41,313 bases of DNA from a virus. The position numbers were made by a program, and so were the translations under genes. Below are positions 1 through 9,808 of this stretch, in pieces (position 1 is the first letter of the stretch; every line of letters starts with the position of its first letter). The DNA lies in the IMG/VR virus record IMGVR_UViG_3300043773_000274, positions 1 to 41,313 of that record. The stretch is one strand, 5' to 3'. The notes beneath the pieces were generated by a model. It had not been told where the DNA came from and did not search any database. It saw only the letters and a list, made by a program, of their open reading frames with translations.

Positions 1-3000
1 TAATCACTGCTTGGCTCTTCGCCTACGCTACGCAGATAAGCATTTAAATCAGCAACGGTGATTTCTTTGGTTAACTCCTGAGCAAAGTTGTCGCCGTGCT
101 TCTCAAAAAGCTTTTCAATTTGATTCAGGTTGTTCTCAAGCGCAGTCGCCCTACGCGAACCCGTGGAGACCATCTTTTTGCCACTTCGGAAGTCTTGGTA
201 GTAGCGGATGGCGCTCTTAATGTTTGAGCTTACGTCCTCGCCATTTGATGTAACAGCAACGATTGAAGAAAAGACGGAGCGAGCAACCGGGTTGTCGCTC
301 AACTCTGGAAAAACCTTGCCGAGTTTCTTGAGCGCATTGGGGTAGTTGTTGGAGTACCAACCTGTGCCAGTGCCAGTCTTTGCGGTAACGCGCAACTGAT
401 AACCAACCTCATCCGCCACGGCTTCAGCAAGGTCGGCGACTTCTTTTGCTGTAGGCGAATCCTTTTTGATCCCACCAAATTGTTCAAGCGTGTAACGGTT
501 TAGCTGCTTGCCAACGTCACGAACATTGTTGAGACCTGATTTGCCTTTAATCTTTTCCGTGTTAAGACCCAATTCTGACTGCGCAAACTTGGACGCGCTT
601 TCCATAATATTGCGCGTAGAGCGAGGTACGCCAGCACCAGCAAGGCTGTATTTCTCTTCGTCCCTTTTGCCAGACTCCTGATTCATCTGAACCATAAGGT
701 CGTTGGCCTTCTGCTCGTCTCCACCAACAAAGTCCATCACGGCTTTGTTTAAACGGCGAAACGACATTGTTTGGTTGCGTTTTAATGCGCCGAATGAGAT
801 TCCTGTGGTTCTAAACGCTCTTCCGGCAGCTTCGTCATCTGCTTGAATAACCTTTTCGTGCAAATCCCAAATTTTCTGCGGGATGCCTTTTGGCGCAAGG
901 CTGAGCTTTCCTTCTTTTTCGGCAGGCTTGGCTTCAGCTTTTGGCTTGCGCGACTTCAACTCACCACGCTCAACGCGCTCAAAGATGTCCTCAGACGATT
1001 CAAAGCCAGCACCACGCAGGGCTTGGCCAAAGTTCTTGAAGAAGTCCTTGAGCTTCTTAAACAGGGCGGCAATCAATCCGGGTGGCGGTTTAACGCCACG
1101 ATCATAAGCACCGAAGGCATCGGCCACAGCCTCCTCAATAATCGCCTCCTGCGAGTATCCGAGCTTCTTGTAGGCGTCAAGGCGACTCATGGTCTGCATC
1201 TTGCCGTCCACCTCAACCTCAGAGGTCTGGTCCTCGAGGTACTCTTTGATCCACTGCTTGTTGGCTCGCTCTGTGAGAGCGTTCCATTGCTGCGGGGTAA
1301 AGAATTCAAGATCCCTCAGTGCATGCATGGACTCATGACGCATCGTCTGGAGCGGCTTATCGCCGGTCATAGAGATCTCAATCAGCTTATCAATGCCCGA
1401 ATACGAGCCGCTTGCGTTGTTGGCGATCCTGTCAACTATGTTTAAACCTACATCTCCCAAGTTGAACTTGGCAACCAAGGGCCGGAGCAGCTCGTCCAAC
1501 CGGGCTGACTCTGCCTGCACACTGAGGGTTTTGGCCTCAATATCTGCCTGTTTAAACACCTCTGGCTCTGCCGCCCGCAGTGTTGCCTCGGCCTCTTCGA
1601 AGGTCGGATAAGACCCAATAACCTCGTTGCCACGGGTTGCAACAAAATCACTACGGATGTCGGTCTTCAGACCAATCGGGGCAAAGCTCAGGGGTGCTTG
1701 ATAGCTATTAAATTGGGCATCTATTTCTGCCAACCGGACTTCTGCTGCTTGCTGTTTTTGTGAAAACAGTGCTTTGGCTTGGACATACTCATCAGTGTCG
1801 GCCTTTCCTGTGGCCTCCATGACATCAAGCTTGCGGCCCTCCGCTTGAATCGTCTTTGTAATCTTGTCGCCTTCCTCCAGTAGACGGAGTTGTTCCTCCG
1901 CCCGGATCTCGGTAAGTGAGGCGATCTTGGCGTCTATATCAGCTTGTGTGGCAACTGTTGTGAGGGGCTTGTCCGAGCCTTCCGCAAAGATGCCAAAGGA
2001 CTCCGGCACATCCTCACGGCTGAGTTCTCTCTGAGTGATCGTGAAGCCGCCGGGTAGCTGTACCGGATCAGGGGCGGGGACATCTACGGGTGTGCCTTCA
2101 CCAAACTCTTTGGCGAATGCATCCCGCTCATCTTGTACCTGCGTAAGCGCTTCCGAGGGCTTGGCTTGAGGACGGGCAGACAAAGCTCCAGCAGCGCCAC
2201 CAATACCGGCAGCACCAAGGGTTGCCATGGCAGCAGCCTCACCAGTTCCCCCAAACAGTTCACGGTCAAGGCCAGCCTGTTGGGCTGCGATGTTTTGAGC
2301 GATCTTGCCACCAACTTCTTCGATGTTCTCGCTGGGAATTTCTTTAAGGGCCGTTATGGCTGCACTGCCAAGTCGAGAGCCGGTCAGTTTTTTACCAGCC
2401 AAAACCTCTTCCAGCGCCTTACCGCCGGGGAGGTATCTGTTGGCAAGAACGGAAAGACCGTAGCCAGAAACGCCAGCAAGACGGGCCTTGTTGATCGCTT
2501 CTTCTGCGGCTTGCTCCGGGGTGGAACCCTGCTCAACTAAACCTGCCACGATCTCGTCGTAAGAGCCTGCGCCAATGTCTGCGCCCTGCATGACCGCGCC
2601 AGTTTGAATGGCAGCAGTTGTTCCAGCCTGAAGAGCTTTCTTTTGAGCAAGACGCTGAGCCGCCTCTAGGGCAGCGCCTCGAGCGGCTGCGGCACTCATG
2701 ACGCCCTGTTTGGCTATGTAACCGGCACCACCGCCAGCCAGAATCATGGGGATAACCTGTGGAGCTTGTTCCGCAAGAAAGCCAGCAAGCAGGCCGGGAT
2801 CGGTAATCGTCTGACCCAAAGATGCTTTAAACGCAGCAAACTGGCCTTCCTTTGAGGCTTCCTCTACGGCTTTTGCACGTTCGGCTTCCCGGGCCTTGAG
2901 ACCCTCGGACTTCATCTCTTCGCCAAACTTGGACAGTCTTTCGCCAGCACCAAGTAATCCGGTTTTGGAGAAGTTGCCGGTAGCCAAACCATACACCTGA

Positions 3001-3200
3001 CCCGGCACCTGCACAATACTTCCAAGACCACCAACAAGGCCAGCGCCAACGTCTTTGATGGCCGCGCCTACGGTACGCTCTTTGTCTGCCTCCGTAACGG
3101 GTTTGGCGGCTGGACCAAATATTTCGTCAGACAGGTCTCGGCCTTGACCGCTACCATCTGCTGGACCGAAAATCTCCGCGCTTAGGTCTCTTCCGGCCAT
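1..3200 (-). CDS. giant internal virion-type protein with HExxH motif (3' end cut by window)
   Basis: The frame is open from an ATG at 3198-3200 to the left edge: about 1066 residues with no stop, so the C-terminus is missing. Residues 3-14 and 20-31 are a tandem repeat of GRDLS(A/D)EIFGPA. Gly/Ala-rich hydrophobic stretches follow at roughly residues 110-135 and 280-310. A zinc-peptidase-like HESMH motif lies at residues 622-626, and the rest is mostly charged and helical. It is the last visible gene of the virion block, after two other internal-virion-type genes. Very large multidomain proteins at this position in podoviruses are usually ejected with the DNA. Whether HESMH is catalytic, and what the missing end holds, cannot be seen. 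Three GTTTAAAC copies (747, 1440, 1550) lie inside it, in two reading frames. Confidence 0.75.
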   Translation of the reverse strand, partial: MAGRDLSAEIFGPADGSGQGRDLSDEIFGPAAKPVTEADKERTVGAAIKDVGAGLVGGLGSIVQVPGQVYGLATGNFSKTGLLGAGERLSKFGEEMKSEGLKAREAERAKAVEEASKEGQFAAFKASLGQTITDPGLLAGFLAEQAPQVIPMILAGGGAGYIAKQGVMSAAAARGAALEAAQRLAQKKALQAGTTAAIQTGAVMQGADIGAGSYDEIVAGLVEQGSTPEQAAEEAINKARLAGVSGYGLSVLANRYLPGGKALEEVLAGKKLTGSRLGSAAITALKEIPSENIEEVGGKIAQNIAAQQAGLDRELFGGTGEAAAMATLGAAGIGGAAGALSARPQAKPSEALTQVQDERDAFAKEFGEGTPVDVPAPDPVQLPGGFTITQRELSREDVPESFGIFAEGSDKPLTTVATQADIDAKIASLTEIRAEEQLRLLEEGDKITKTIQAEGRKLDVMEATGKADTDEYVQAKALFSQKQQAAEVRLAEIDAQFNSYQAPLSFAPIGLKTDIRSDFVATRGNEVIGSYPTFEEAEATLRAAEPEVFKQADIEAKTLSVQAESARLDELLRPLVAKFNLGDVGLNIVDRIANNASGSYSGIDKLIEISMTGDKPLQTMRHESMHALRDLEFFTPQQWNALTERANKQWIKEYLEDQTSEVEVDGKMQTMSRLDAYKKLGYSQEAIIEEAVADAFGAYDRGVKPPPGLIAALFKKLKDFFKNFGQALRGAGFESSEDIFERVERGELKSRKPKAEAKPAEKEGKLSLAPKGIPQKIWDLHEKVIQADDEAAGRAFRTTGISFGALKRNQTMSFRRLNKAVMDFVGGDEQKANDLMVQMNQESGKRDEEKYSLAGAGVPRSTRNIMESASKFAQSELGLNTEKIKGKSGLNNVRDVGKQLNRYTLEQFGGIKKDSPTAKEVADLAEAVADEVGYQLRVTAKTGTGTGWYSNNYPNALKKLGKVFPELSDNPVARSVFSSIVAVTSNGEDVSSNIKSAIRYYQDFRSGKKMVSTGSRRATALENNLNQIEKLFEKHGDNFAQELTKEITVADLNAYLRSVGEEPSSD

Positions 3201-3209
3201 AAACTTTCC

Positions 3210-4829
3210 TTATTGAACGACAAAGCCTTGGGCTTTTGCTGCGGCTAGAGTTTCCTGTACTGTTTTGCCTTTGGCTTTGGCGGTGGCCTCAATGTCGGCC
3301 ATGGTTGCCGTCTTAGCGGAAACAGAGGCTTTAGACATTCTAGCGATTTCAGCGTCAATATTTGCAAGCTGTTTAAGACCTAACTCGCTACCAGCAAGAG
3401 GTCCGCCTATGACCTTTGCTTTGTCGGCGAGCAACAGCTCTATATACTTTTTGTTGGGATCGTTCTTATCGCCAAATGCAAGGTTATACGCTTTCCGGGC
3501 CTCAATAGCGTTGCCGCCCTTTTCGGCAAGGAATTGATTAAAGGTTTGTTGCTCTGGCGTTTTGTCTTTTGCGCTAATCTGCCTCTCCAGTCTGCGGTCA
3601 GCGCGGTAATCTTTTTGTTCGTCAAGTCCCTGTCTAATCCGCAGATCAAGGATTTTAAGACCCTCTTCCTTGTCCACTTGATATTCGTCCATGACTGCTT
3701 TGAGCATGACTTTCTGAGATGCAATACCAACCTTTTTCTCATTTGCTCGCAGCTTGTTAAGCTCAGTGGCGTTCAACTCACCGCGCTGGGCCTCTGCTGC
3801 CTCAAGGCGGTCTCGGGATTCTGAAAGTTTGTCTCTTGCCGCAGCAACTTTATCGCGGTTGGCCAAGTAGCCTTTAATGCCAACCCCTGCATCGGGATTG
3901 CGCTTTGACATCAACTCGGCACCAAACAGCAGCAAACCAATCCCAATGCCTTGGTTGTCCATTGCGTCAATTGCTTTTTCTTTGGCCTCTTGACGCGACC
4001 TTTGGCCCTTGGTGATGTCGGCGTACTTCGCTTGTATCTTTTCCGTGCCAGCGGTCTCTGCCTGAGCAGCCTCTAATTCTGCACGAGCAATATCATCAAG
4101 TTTAGATTTATACCGGCTGTCTGTTACAGCGCGATCTTTTTTTGCCTCCTCAAACATGGCCTGTATGTCCATAGGTTTTAAGCTTGGCAGACCAGCACCC
4201 CTTGGGGCGGCGCTCATAGGGGCACTTGATGTGGCCGCAGGACTCACTTGCGAAGCCGCTGGCGGCAGGTCTATCACTTTAGGCGCAACAGCCGCAGGTT
4301 GGCTTGGAGCGGTAATCTTTCCTTCTTCAATGTCTCGATAGGTCGATAAACCAACAGTTTGCTTGTTATCGCGCAGAGCCTGCACTATGGCGTTAACTTG
4401 TTCTCTGGTTGGCTTTGGTGCCTGTGGGCGGTCATCTTCTATCACTCCACTAGAACCACCGAACTGAGGATCTGTAACTAGACCTTCGTCAGCAAACGCA
4501 ATGATGCCTCCGTTGGCTCCAAAATAGGTGTCATCAACTGGAATCTGGCCAATGCCAGAGTCTTCCGGCATGTCGAATTCGACCTCCTCCGCAGGCATGG
4601 TGGCTCTGGCCATTGGGGCTATGTTGTTAATCGCGCTGTCAACAACGGAACCCTGTGGTTGGGCTTTGGCCTGTTTAGACCTGTCCATTGCTTTTTGTTG
4701 ATCAGAAACAAACAGGGCCAGAGAAACGAGGTACGGATTTCCTGCGTTGCTCTGTGCGTATTCTTTCAACTGATCTTTGCTCAGTGTTGCCAAGAACTCG
4801 GCAGTGTTGGAAAAGTCTTGTATTCTCAT
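3210..4829 (-). CDS. putative internal virion protein, coiled-coil rich
   Basis: The 539-residue protein starts at the ATG at 4827-4829 with an AAGG-type ribosome site. The N-terminus is helical, and residues about 150-230 are low-complexity Pro/Ala/Ser. A long charged coiled coil follows from about 230 to 400, rich in Glu, Lys, Arg and Ala and interrupted by a short glycine/hydrophobic patch (GIGIGLLLFGAEL). No enzymatic motif is evident. It lies 8 bp downstream of the 374-residue virion protein gene and 9 bp upstream of the giant HExxH protein gene. I infer an internal core or ejection protein from composition and position; a scaffold-like role cannot be excluded. Confidence 0.55.
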   Translation of the reverse strand: MRIQDFSNTAEFLATLSKDQLKEYAQSNAGNPYLVSLALFVSDQQKAMDRSKQAKAQPQGSVVDSAINNIAPMARATMPAEEVEFDMPEDSGIGQIPVDDTYFGANGGIIAFADEGLVTDPQFGGSSGVIEDDRPQAPKPTREQVNAIVQALRDNKQTVGLSTYRDIEEGKITAPSQPAAVAPKVIDLPPAASQVSPAATSSAPMSAAPRGAGLPSLKPMDIQAMFEEAKKDRAVTDSRYKSKLDDIARAELEAAQAETAGTEKIQAKYADITKGQRSRQEAKEKAIDAMDNQGIGIGLLLFGAELMSKRNPDAGVGIKGYLANRDKVAAARDKLSESRDRLEAAEAQRGELNATELNKLRANEKKVGIASQKVMLKAVMDEYQVDKEEGLKILDLRIRQGLDEQKDYRADRRLERQISAKDKTPEQQTFNQFLAEKGGNAIEARKAYNLAFGDKNDPNKKYIELLLADKAKVIGGPLAGSELGLKQLANIDAEIARMSKASVSAKTATMADIEATAKAKGKTVQETLAAAKAQGFVVQ

Positions 4830-4837
4830 GACGCGCC

Positions 4838-5962
4838 TTACAACATTGAGATGGCCAACTCAGACAAGCCACCTGACTTCATCTTTTTGGTTGAGATTAA
4901 GCCGCCTTTTTTATTAAAGCCAAACGCTTTTGAAGCAGCCGCACCGCCTGCTGGACCCATCAAATATGCACCGGCTAAAGATGTGCCCAGACCCAACATC
5001 TGCTGACCAGCGGATGGGCCGGGTGTGTATGTGCTGGACGTTGTGCCATACGGCGTACCACGCATGATGTTCGACATGAACTCAAGCTGCTCATACGGAT
5101 ACTTTTTCCCCTTGAGATATTCTTCGTAGTCGGTTTGTAGCTTTGATTGCTCTTGCGTTTGCCGCTGGGCACCCGCTTTTTGTAGGGCGCCCAATGTATC
5201 TACTTCCTGAGAGAAACCGGCAGTGCCTAGCTCGCCCAGTCTGCCGGAGGCGGTCAAAGCAGATTCAAGCCCCTTTAAACCCAAGCCTTCGCCAAACTGA
5301 CGTGAACTCTCACGCATGGCCTCCTCTTTGTTAAATTGATCAAGTCCTTTTGCGTAAGATTCTTGTAATCCACGGGCTTGAATGTCACCCTTTTGCGTCG
5401 ATAGGTTACGGGCAGCTTCAGCATCCATGATGGCCTGTCGGCTACCACCAAAAGCACCTGACTTAACGGCGTCCGCGCCGCGTTGAGTGCCTTGAATGTC
5501 TGCCGTCCGCTGAGCTTCGCGCTGCTGAATGTCAACCACATTCTGCATGTACGGGTCCATGTACTCACTGGCTTTAGCACCAAACCCGCCCGTCTGGTAC
5601 GGGTCATAACTTATGCCCAACGCTCTCTTAGAAGCTTCTCCGGCAATATCTGAAGCTGCGCCAATATTTCCAGAGGGCCTTAGACTTTCAACTCCGGAGA
5701 AAAATTTGTTTTGCAGTGGGTCAAACTCAGCAATACGATTACCGGTATAGGCTGTGTATGGGTTTGCTGTAGTGTCCGTGAGTGCTCTGGCTTTGCCAAG
5801 CGACTCCTTTGCCGCCTCCTCCATAAACGGAGCAATTTCATTTTTGGACGTGGTCGTGGAGCCACCACCGCCGCCGTAGATGATGCGCCCAGCTTCTTTG
5901 CGGGTTACGCTGTCGCCTAGCGGCTCGCCAAATGCTTCGAGTTGTCTGCGTGAGAGGTTCAT
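4838..5962 (-). CDS. putative internal virion / tail-associated protein
   Basis: The 374-residue protein begins at 5960-5962, overlapping the end of the GNAT-like gene by 4 bp (ATGA), which argues for coupled translation. The middle is helical and Gln/Ala/Arg rich, with an AFGGSRQAI segment at about residues 170-178 that I associate with a family common in uncultured aquatic podoviruses. The C-terminal 80 residues are glycine-rich and hydrophobic, with a GGL..KKMKSGGL pattern. No catalytic motif is seen. Its place among the candidate ejection proteins suggests a virion component. Confidence 0.6.
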   Translation of the reverse strand: MNLSRRQLEAFGEPLGDSVTRKEAGRIIYGGGGGSTTTSKNEIAPFMEEAAKESLGKARALTDTTANPYTAYTGNRIAEFDPLQNKFFSGVESLRPSGNIGAASDIAGEASKRALGISYDPYQTGGFGAKASEYMDPYMQNVVDIQQREAQRTADIQGTQRGADAVKSGAFGGSRQAIMDAEAARNLSTQKGDIQARGLQESYAKGLDQFNKEEAMRESSRQFGEGLGLKGLESALTASGRLGELGTAGFSQEVDTLGALQKAGAQRQTQEQSKLQTDYEEYLKGKKYPYEQLEFMSNIMRGTPYGTTSSTYTPGPSAGQQMLGLGTSLAGAYLMGPAGGAAASKAFGFNKKGGLISTKKMKSGGLSELAISML

Positions 5963-6363
5963 AATTTGACTCCTACAATCCTGTATTTCTCTTCAAAGCC
6001 GTATCGGGTCCAAAGACGGGCCACTGAATCTCTCGCTGCGCCTTCGATGCAGGTTGCACCCATTGAGGCTGCGTATGATTTTAGCTGTTTAAACATTTCA
6101 TCGCTACTAATTAATTTACCGCCGATTGCCAAAATAAAACAGATCCTGTCATTGGGCCGGTTAAAGAACTGAACGATGGCCATACCGTGGATTCCATCGT
6201 CGTCTGTCGCAACAAGCAGGTGCCACTGGCCCGTGGTAACCATGACCTTGGCCTGTTCGGCTGTGTACTCGCCCTTCGAATAAGACAGCGCAGACTCAAC
6301 ATAAGACGCAACATGCGGCCATGTCTGGTTGACCCATTCGTTTGGAACATGCTGAACGTTCAT
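5959..6363 (-). CDS. GNAT-fold protein, T7 gp13-like internal virion component
   Basis: The 134-residue protein has a GNAT-like layout. Helical residues 1-45 are followed by strands around WHLLVATDD and GMAIVQFF, then a C-terminal ARLWTRYGFEEKYRIVGVKL segment that matches the usual end of acetyltransferase folds. T7 gp13, an ejection-associated protein, is also a small GNAT-fold protein encoded just before the internal core proteins. The arrangement here is the same: it overlaps both neighbours by 4 bp and precedes three large internal-virion-type genes. The acetyl-CoA binding loop is not convincing, so a structural role is as likely as catalysis. Confidence 0.6.
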   Translation of the reverse strand: MNVQHVPNEWVNQTWPHVASYVESALSYSKGEYTAEQAKVMVTTGQWHLLVATDDDGIHGMAIVQFFNRPNDRICFILAIGGKLISSDEMFKQLKSYAASMGATCIEGAARDSVARLWTRYGFEEKYRIVGVKL

Positions 6364-7358
6364 GCAGGCAGCATTTTATCTGCGCGGCTATTGACCGCTA
6401 CACGGCCTTGCCCAATAGACTTTTTACGGGCATTCTGCACCCGGGCCAGCATTTGGTAGAGCTTTCGAGCGCCAGCCTCGGTTGATCCGTTGCCCAACTC
6501 TGAAACAATCCTTGCGGGAACGACAAACTCGCCATCCGCAAGCCGAGCGGGTTGCTTGTTGGCAATTGTTGCGGGAATGCTGTCCGAGACGCCATCGCCG
6601 GGGCCACGCAGAAGTCTGCCGCCATCGGAGTAATCACCGAGGTTGGAGATGCCACCTTGGGCCAGCGCGGGAGTGTCTGCGCTTGCGCCGCTAATGTCTC
6701 CACCGCCAATACCTTCGCCTACGGCAGCAGACTCGCCGGGAATGCCAACCCCCGTATTCGGACTACTCATAGCAGCTTGCAGTGCGTTTTGTTCCGCAAA
6801 AGAAGCGCCGCCGTATGAGGCAAGGTCTGGGTTTAATCCAAAAGTTGCATAGTGCTCTCGCATTCCAAGATCAGGATCACGAGCGGCTTGCGCCCTACCA
6901 ACCGATGTAAGCCCAAATAGCGATTGCAGCCCCCTTGTCACCGCCCCCCTGCTGGGGTCTGCGCCGTAATAAGAAGCTTTTTCTGCGCCCGACCAACCGG
7001 GTTTTGAGCTTGGGTCATTGCCTTCACTTGAGCCGCCAGAGCCGGTATCTTCTTCCTTTTTCTTCTCAGTACTTGTGTCCAGTGTATAGCGCTGGGTTAT
7101 AGGGTCATATGTGTATTTGGGTACAGCATCACTAGAAACCGCCGCTGTAGTTTCGTCCACCGAAGTGTATTTTCCTGTGATTGGGTCATACGTGTATTTG
7201 GGAATGCCGCCTTCGGCCATTCTTTGAATATTAGAAATACCGCCTTCGGCGAAGCGCTGACCATTATTGGCCATCAGAGTTTCAGCCATGTTTCTGTCGG
7301 ACATGTTTTGCACGGTGTTTAAACCACCTAAACCGTAAGCCTGCATTGGATAGTTCAT
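6360..7358 (-). CDS. virion-associated protein with KYTYDPIT repeat and conserved C-terminal domain
   Basis: The 332-residue protein has two direct repeats of PKYTYDPIT(G/Q)(K/R)YT near residues 53-66 and 79-92. They are separated by a short linker and preceded by two (F/M)AEGGI segments. The middle is Gly/Ser-rich and disordered. The last 80 residues (GDGVSDSIPATI, ARLADGEFVVPARIVSELGNGS, then a basic helix) match a C-terminal domain I have seen in many aquatic phage structural proteins of unknown role. The start is the ATG at 7356-7358; the stop overlaps the GNAT-like gene by 4 bp. A GTTTAAAC copy at 7317 encodes Leu-Asn. Confidence 0.6.
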   Translation of the reverse strand: MNYPMQAYGLGGLNTVQNMSDRNMAETLMANNGQRFAEGGISNIQRMAEGGIPKYTYDPITGKYTSVDETTAAVSSDAVPKYTYDPITQRYTLDTSTEKKKEEDTGSGGSSEGNDPSSKPGWSGAEKASYYGADPSRGAVTRGLQSLFGLTSVGRAQAARDPDLGMREHYATFGLNPDLASYGGASFAEQNALQAAMSSPNTGVGIPGESAAVGEGIGGGDISGASADTPALAQGGISNLGDYSDGGRLLRGPGDGVSDSIPATIANKQPARLADGEFVVPARIVSELGNGSTEAGARKLYQMLARVQNARKKSIGQGRVAVNSRADKMLPA

Positions 7359-7368
7359 GTCTTTACTT

Positions 7369-7641
7369 TCATACTGAGGTCTTTATGCGGAGCATTTGAC
7401 TGTTTACCTGCACACCATCCTGCGTGTCTCTGTACACATCTCCAAGCCTTAAAGTGGCGAGATCGGCGTCCGTTGGAAGCGTGTCAAGGTTTAAGTTTAA
7501 CGCAGCCCCAGCTATGTCGCCGGGGTTGTCCAACTGGTTGAAATACAGGCGTAGAGAGCTAACCAACGCCTCCATGTACTGCTGGTTGTACTCAGGCGTG
7601 GGGCTGGTTAGACGTGGGGCACGGACTAAGGGATTGCTCAT
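7369..7641 (-). CDS. small conserved phage protein, probably structural
   Basis: The 90-residue protein begins MSNPLVRAPRLTSPTPEYNQ. It resembles a small family commonly found beside tail genes in aquatic phages: a helical YMEALVSSLRLYFNQLD stretch, then a beta-rich part with LPTDADLATLRLGDVYRD. It sits 3 bp after the 718-residue tail gene and 10 bp before the repeat-containing virion gene, so it is in the same transcript. No enzymatic motif is present and the specific function is unknown. Confidence 0.6.
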   Translation of the reverse strand: MSNPLVRAPRLTSPTPEYNQQYMEALVSSLRLYFNQLDNPGDIAGAALNLNLDTLPTDADLATLRLGDVYRDTQDGVQVNSQMLRIKTSV

Positions 7642-7644
7642 GGC

Positions 7645-9801
7645 TTACCTCCGTCCGTCTGGACGTACGTCGAGGGATGGCACACCCAACTGCCACTGCA
7701 CCCCAAGGGTGTCCGAGCTAATTCTGAACGCCATTTGACGGCCACGGACACGTACATACACGATCTGAGTGAACTGCTGCACCTCGTAATTGCGGGTGGA
7801 CTGGTAGTTCTGTGTGCTGGTGACCGTAGGGATAGCCGATGTGCTGTAGTTTGAACCGGGGTTCTGCCGAGGCCGCAGCGTAAAGGTAACTGCGGGATTG
7901 TTTACCGTAGAGCCGTTGAACGTAACGTCCGGGATCATCCGGTAACCAAAGCCGTAGTTGTGCCCGTCCCCGATGTTGATGTCGGCGGATTGGCAGAAAG
8001 ATGTAATGGCGGTGGGCGGATTGGTCGTACCGTCGTCTACACCGCTTTCGTGATATATAAGCTGGCTGTTATATCCAGTGGCCATTGGAGTGGCTCGCAG
8101 CGATGAGTCCAGCCACGCCGTTCTCCCAAGATTTCCGTAAGACCAGATTTTTTCTAAGTGGTTGTAAATTACGTATCGGTCAATATCTGTAGAGTTGGCG
8201 GAGCAGTAGAACCACCAGACCTCGTTGTATCCCTCGTTAGTACCGGAATAAAACTGAAACGCTTGCGATAGATTAATGTCGTTAAAAATATACTGGCGAA
8301 GGGGACAATATAGAGTTTCTACCCGTCCAGAATACATATAGAACTTGTCAACGCCCATCCAGTAAGTGATGTTGTTAACGGTAGACGCCGCATTTGGACC
8401 AACAATAGATAAGTTGTCGGCGAGAATCTGAAAGCCCCAAACGTATGGGGGTCCGAGATATTGCATTGAATACAGCGCAGAGTTTGTCCAAACCAGAATT
8501 TCTTGTCGGGCTTGCGTAGCGGTAATAATGATGGAGCCTTCACTAAGTGTGAAGCTACCAGCTTGATTGGTAATGGCGGGTGTCCACTGCGTGTAATCTT
8601 CTTGGTCTGACCAGCGTATCAACATGGGATTCTGTACGGCGGAGCCGTAGTCGTTTACGCCAAAACCAAGGACAAAGCGCGAGGAGTCCGACACCATGAC
8701 AAAGTTGCAAACGTCTGGGGTGTCCCCGGAAGTGAGCAAAGCGCCACGGTCAAAAATGTTTGGGTTGGCGTTGGTTTCCCAGAGGTACAGCCCGCCGCCA
8801 CGGGGGTTGAAAATTAAGTCTTCACCGTAGTTAGACTGGCTCCACAAGCGAAGCTGAGAACCAAGGCCGACACCGGCGGGGGCAGGGCTACCCCAACCAG
8901 TAGCACTAGAATTGTCTTGTACCAAAGCGCCGGTCAAGTGCGAAACTGCCAGTGTTCCAGACTGACCCCGTGTGCATCCAGTCAGCGTATTACCGCCGCC
9001 TATTGCCGCATACGTAATGATCTCCGCGTCAATTATGATTGTGCCTGAAGCAGCAAACGGCACGGTAGAAACTAACGTAATGGTTGTAACGCTGTTATTA
9101 ATTGCACCATTAAGCGTAGACGATACTGGGGCCGGTGGGTTAATGCCGCCCCAGCCGCCAGAACCCCAGCCCACGCTAACCGTATTTACCTCAGAGCCAG
9201 TTGTGATTTGATACACACCAACGGTAGAACTGCCACCAGCACCAACATCAGAAACGTTTGCCGCAACGGTAGAAGTAATTGTGTAGCTGTTATTGCTGAT
9301 GACGGCCAATACTTGATACTCTTTATTAAGCACGGCAGCGGTAATTGCCCCGCCAAGGCTGGCTGCGCCACTGTACGTAACAAAGTCGCCAGCTTGCGCT
9401 CCGTGCGCTGCATCGGTAACCGTCAAGGTAGTTGAGCCGCTGGAGGCCGCAAAAGTTACATCGCCAGCAGAGGTTGTGCTGCGAATTGGGGTTACGTCGT
9501 AGAAAGAGCCGCCAGTGCCGTTCTGGATATAGAACTTGAGGTTTGTGCCAACGCCCAGCAGGTTGTAGCTAGACAGCGTGATCCAGTTGAACAGTGACCG
9601 GCAGGTCCCCCAGAACGATCCCGTAGTAGGAGGTAAAGTGGATGTAGCGGCGGGACCCGTATCAGCAACCCAGCCGCCAATTTTCTCAGGATAGCCGGAA
9701 CGAAAGCGCACCTTGTCCATCTCGAACCAAGTACCCTCGTTGGCCAGAGTTGTGGACTCTTTGTTGATTCCCGGTCTTAGCTGGAGTTTCTGTAGCGTCA
9801 C
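7645..9801 (-). CDS. large beta-rich tail protein (P22 gp10-like stabilisation / tail-tube candidate)
   Basis: The 718-residue protein has an N-terminus of the type LQLRPGINKESTTLANEG. Two beta-rich insert modules follow: one around residues 110-200 with TLTVTDAAHGAQAGDFV, and one around 225-295 with TTITLVSTVPFAASGTIIID. The remainder has many Trp/Tyr strands (WSDQEDYTQW, NNITYWMGVDKFYMYSG), as in propeller-like podovirus tail proteins annotated as DNA stabilisation or tail tubular proteins. The second insert closely resembles one in the adaptor at 19370-20302, hinting at shared partners. Gene order after the fibre and lysis blocks fits a tail hub component; the exact slot is uncertain. Confidence 0.65.
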   Translation of the reverse strand: MTLQKLQLRPGINKESTTLANEGTWFEMDKVRFRSGYPEKIGGWVADTGPAATSTLPPTTGSFWGTCRSLFNWITLSSYNLLGVGTNLKFYIQNGTGGSFYDVTPIRSTTSAGDVTFAASSGSTTLTVTDAAHGAQAGDFVTYSGAASLGGAITAAVLNKEYQVLAVISNNSYTITSTVAANVSDVGAGGSSTVGVYQITTGSEVNTVSVGWGSGGWGGINPPAPVSSTLNGAINNSVTTITLVSTVPFAASGTIIIDAEIITYAAIGGGNTLTGCTRGQSGTLAVSHLTGALVQDNSSATGWGSPAPAGVGLGSQLRLWSQSNYGEDLIFNPRGGGLYLWETNANPNIFDRGALLTSGDTPDVCNFVMVSDSSRFVLGFGVNDYGSAVQNPMLIRWSDQEDYTQWTPAITNQAGSFTLSEGSIIITATQARQEILVWTNSALYSMQYLGPPYVWGFQILADNLSIVGPNAASTVNNITYWMGVDKFYMYSGRVETLYCPLRQYIFNDINLSQAFQFYSGTNEGYNEVWWFYCSANSTDIDRYVIYNHLEKIWSYGNLGRTAWLDSSLRATPMATGYNSQLIYHESGVDDGTTNPPTAITSFCQSADINIGDGHNYGFGYRMIPDVTFNGSTVNNPAVTFTLRPRQNPGSNYSTSAIPTVTSTQNYQSTRNYEVQQFTQIVYVRVRGRQMAFRISSDTLGVQWQLGVPSLDVRPDGRR

Positions 9802-9808
9802 GCTTACC

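Noticed and set aside
843-1445. 200-residue plus-strand frame opposite the giant protein
   Set aside because: Antisense to a long intact frame and without a ribosome site.
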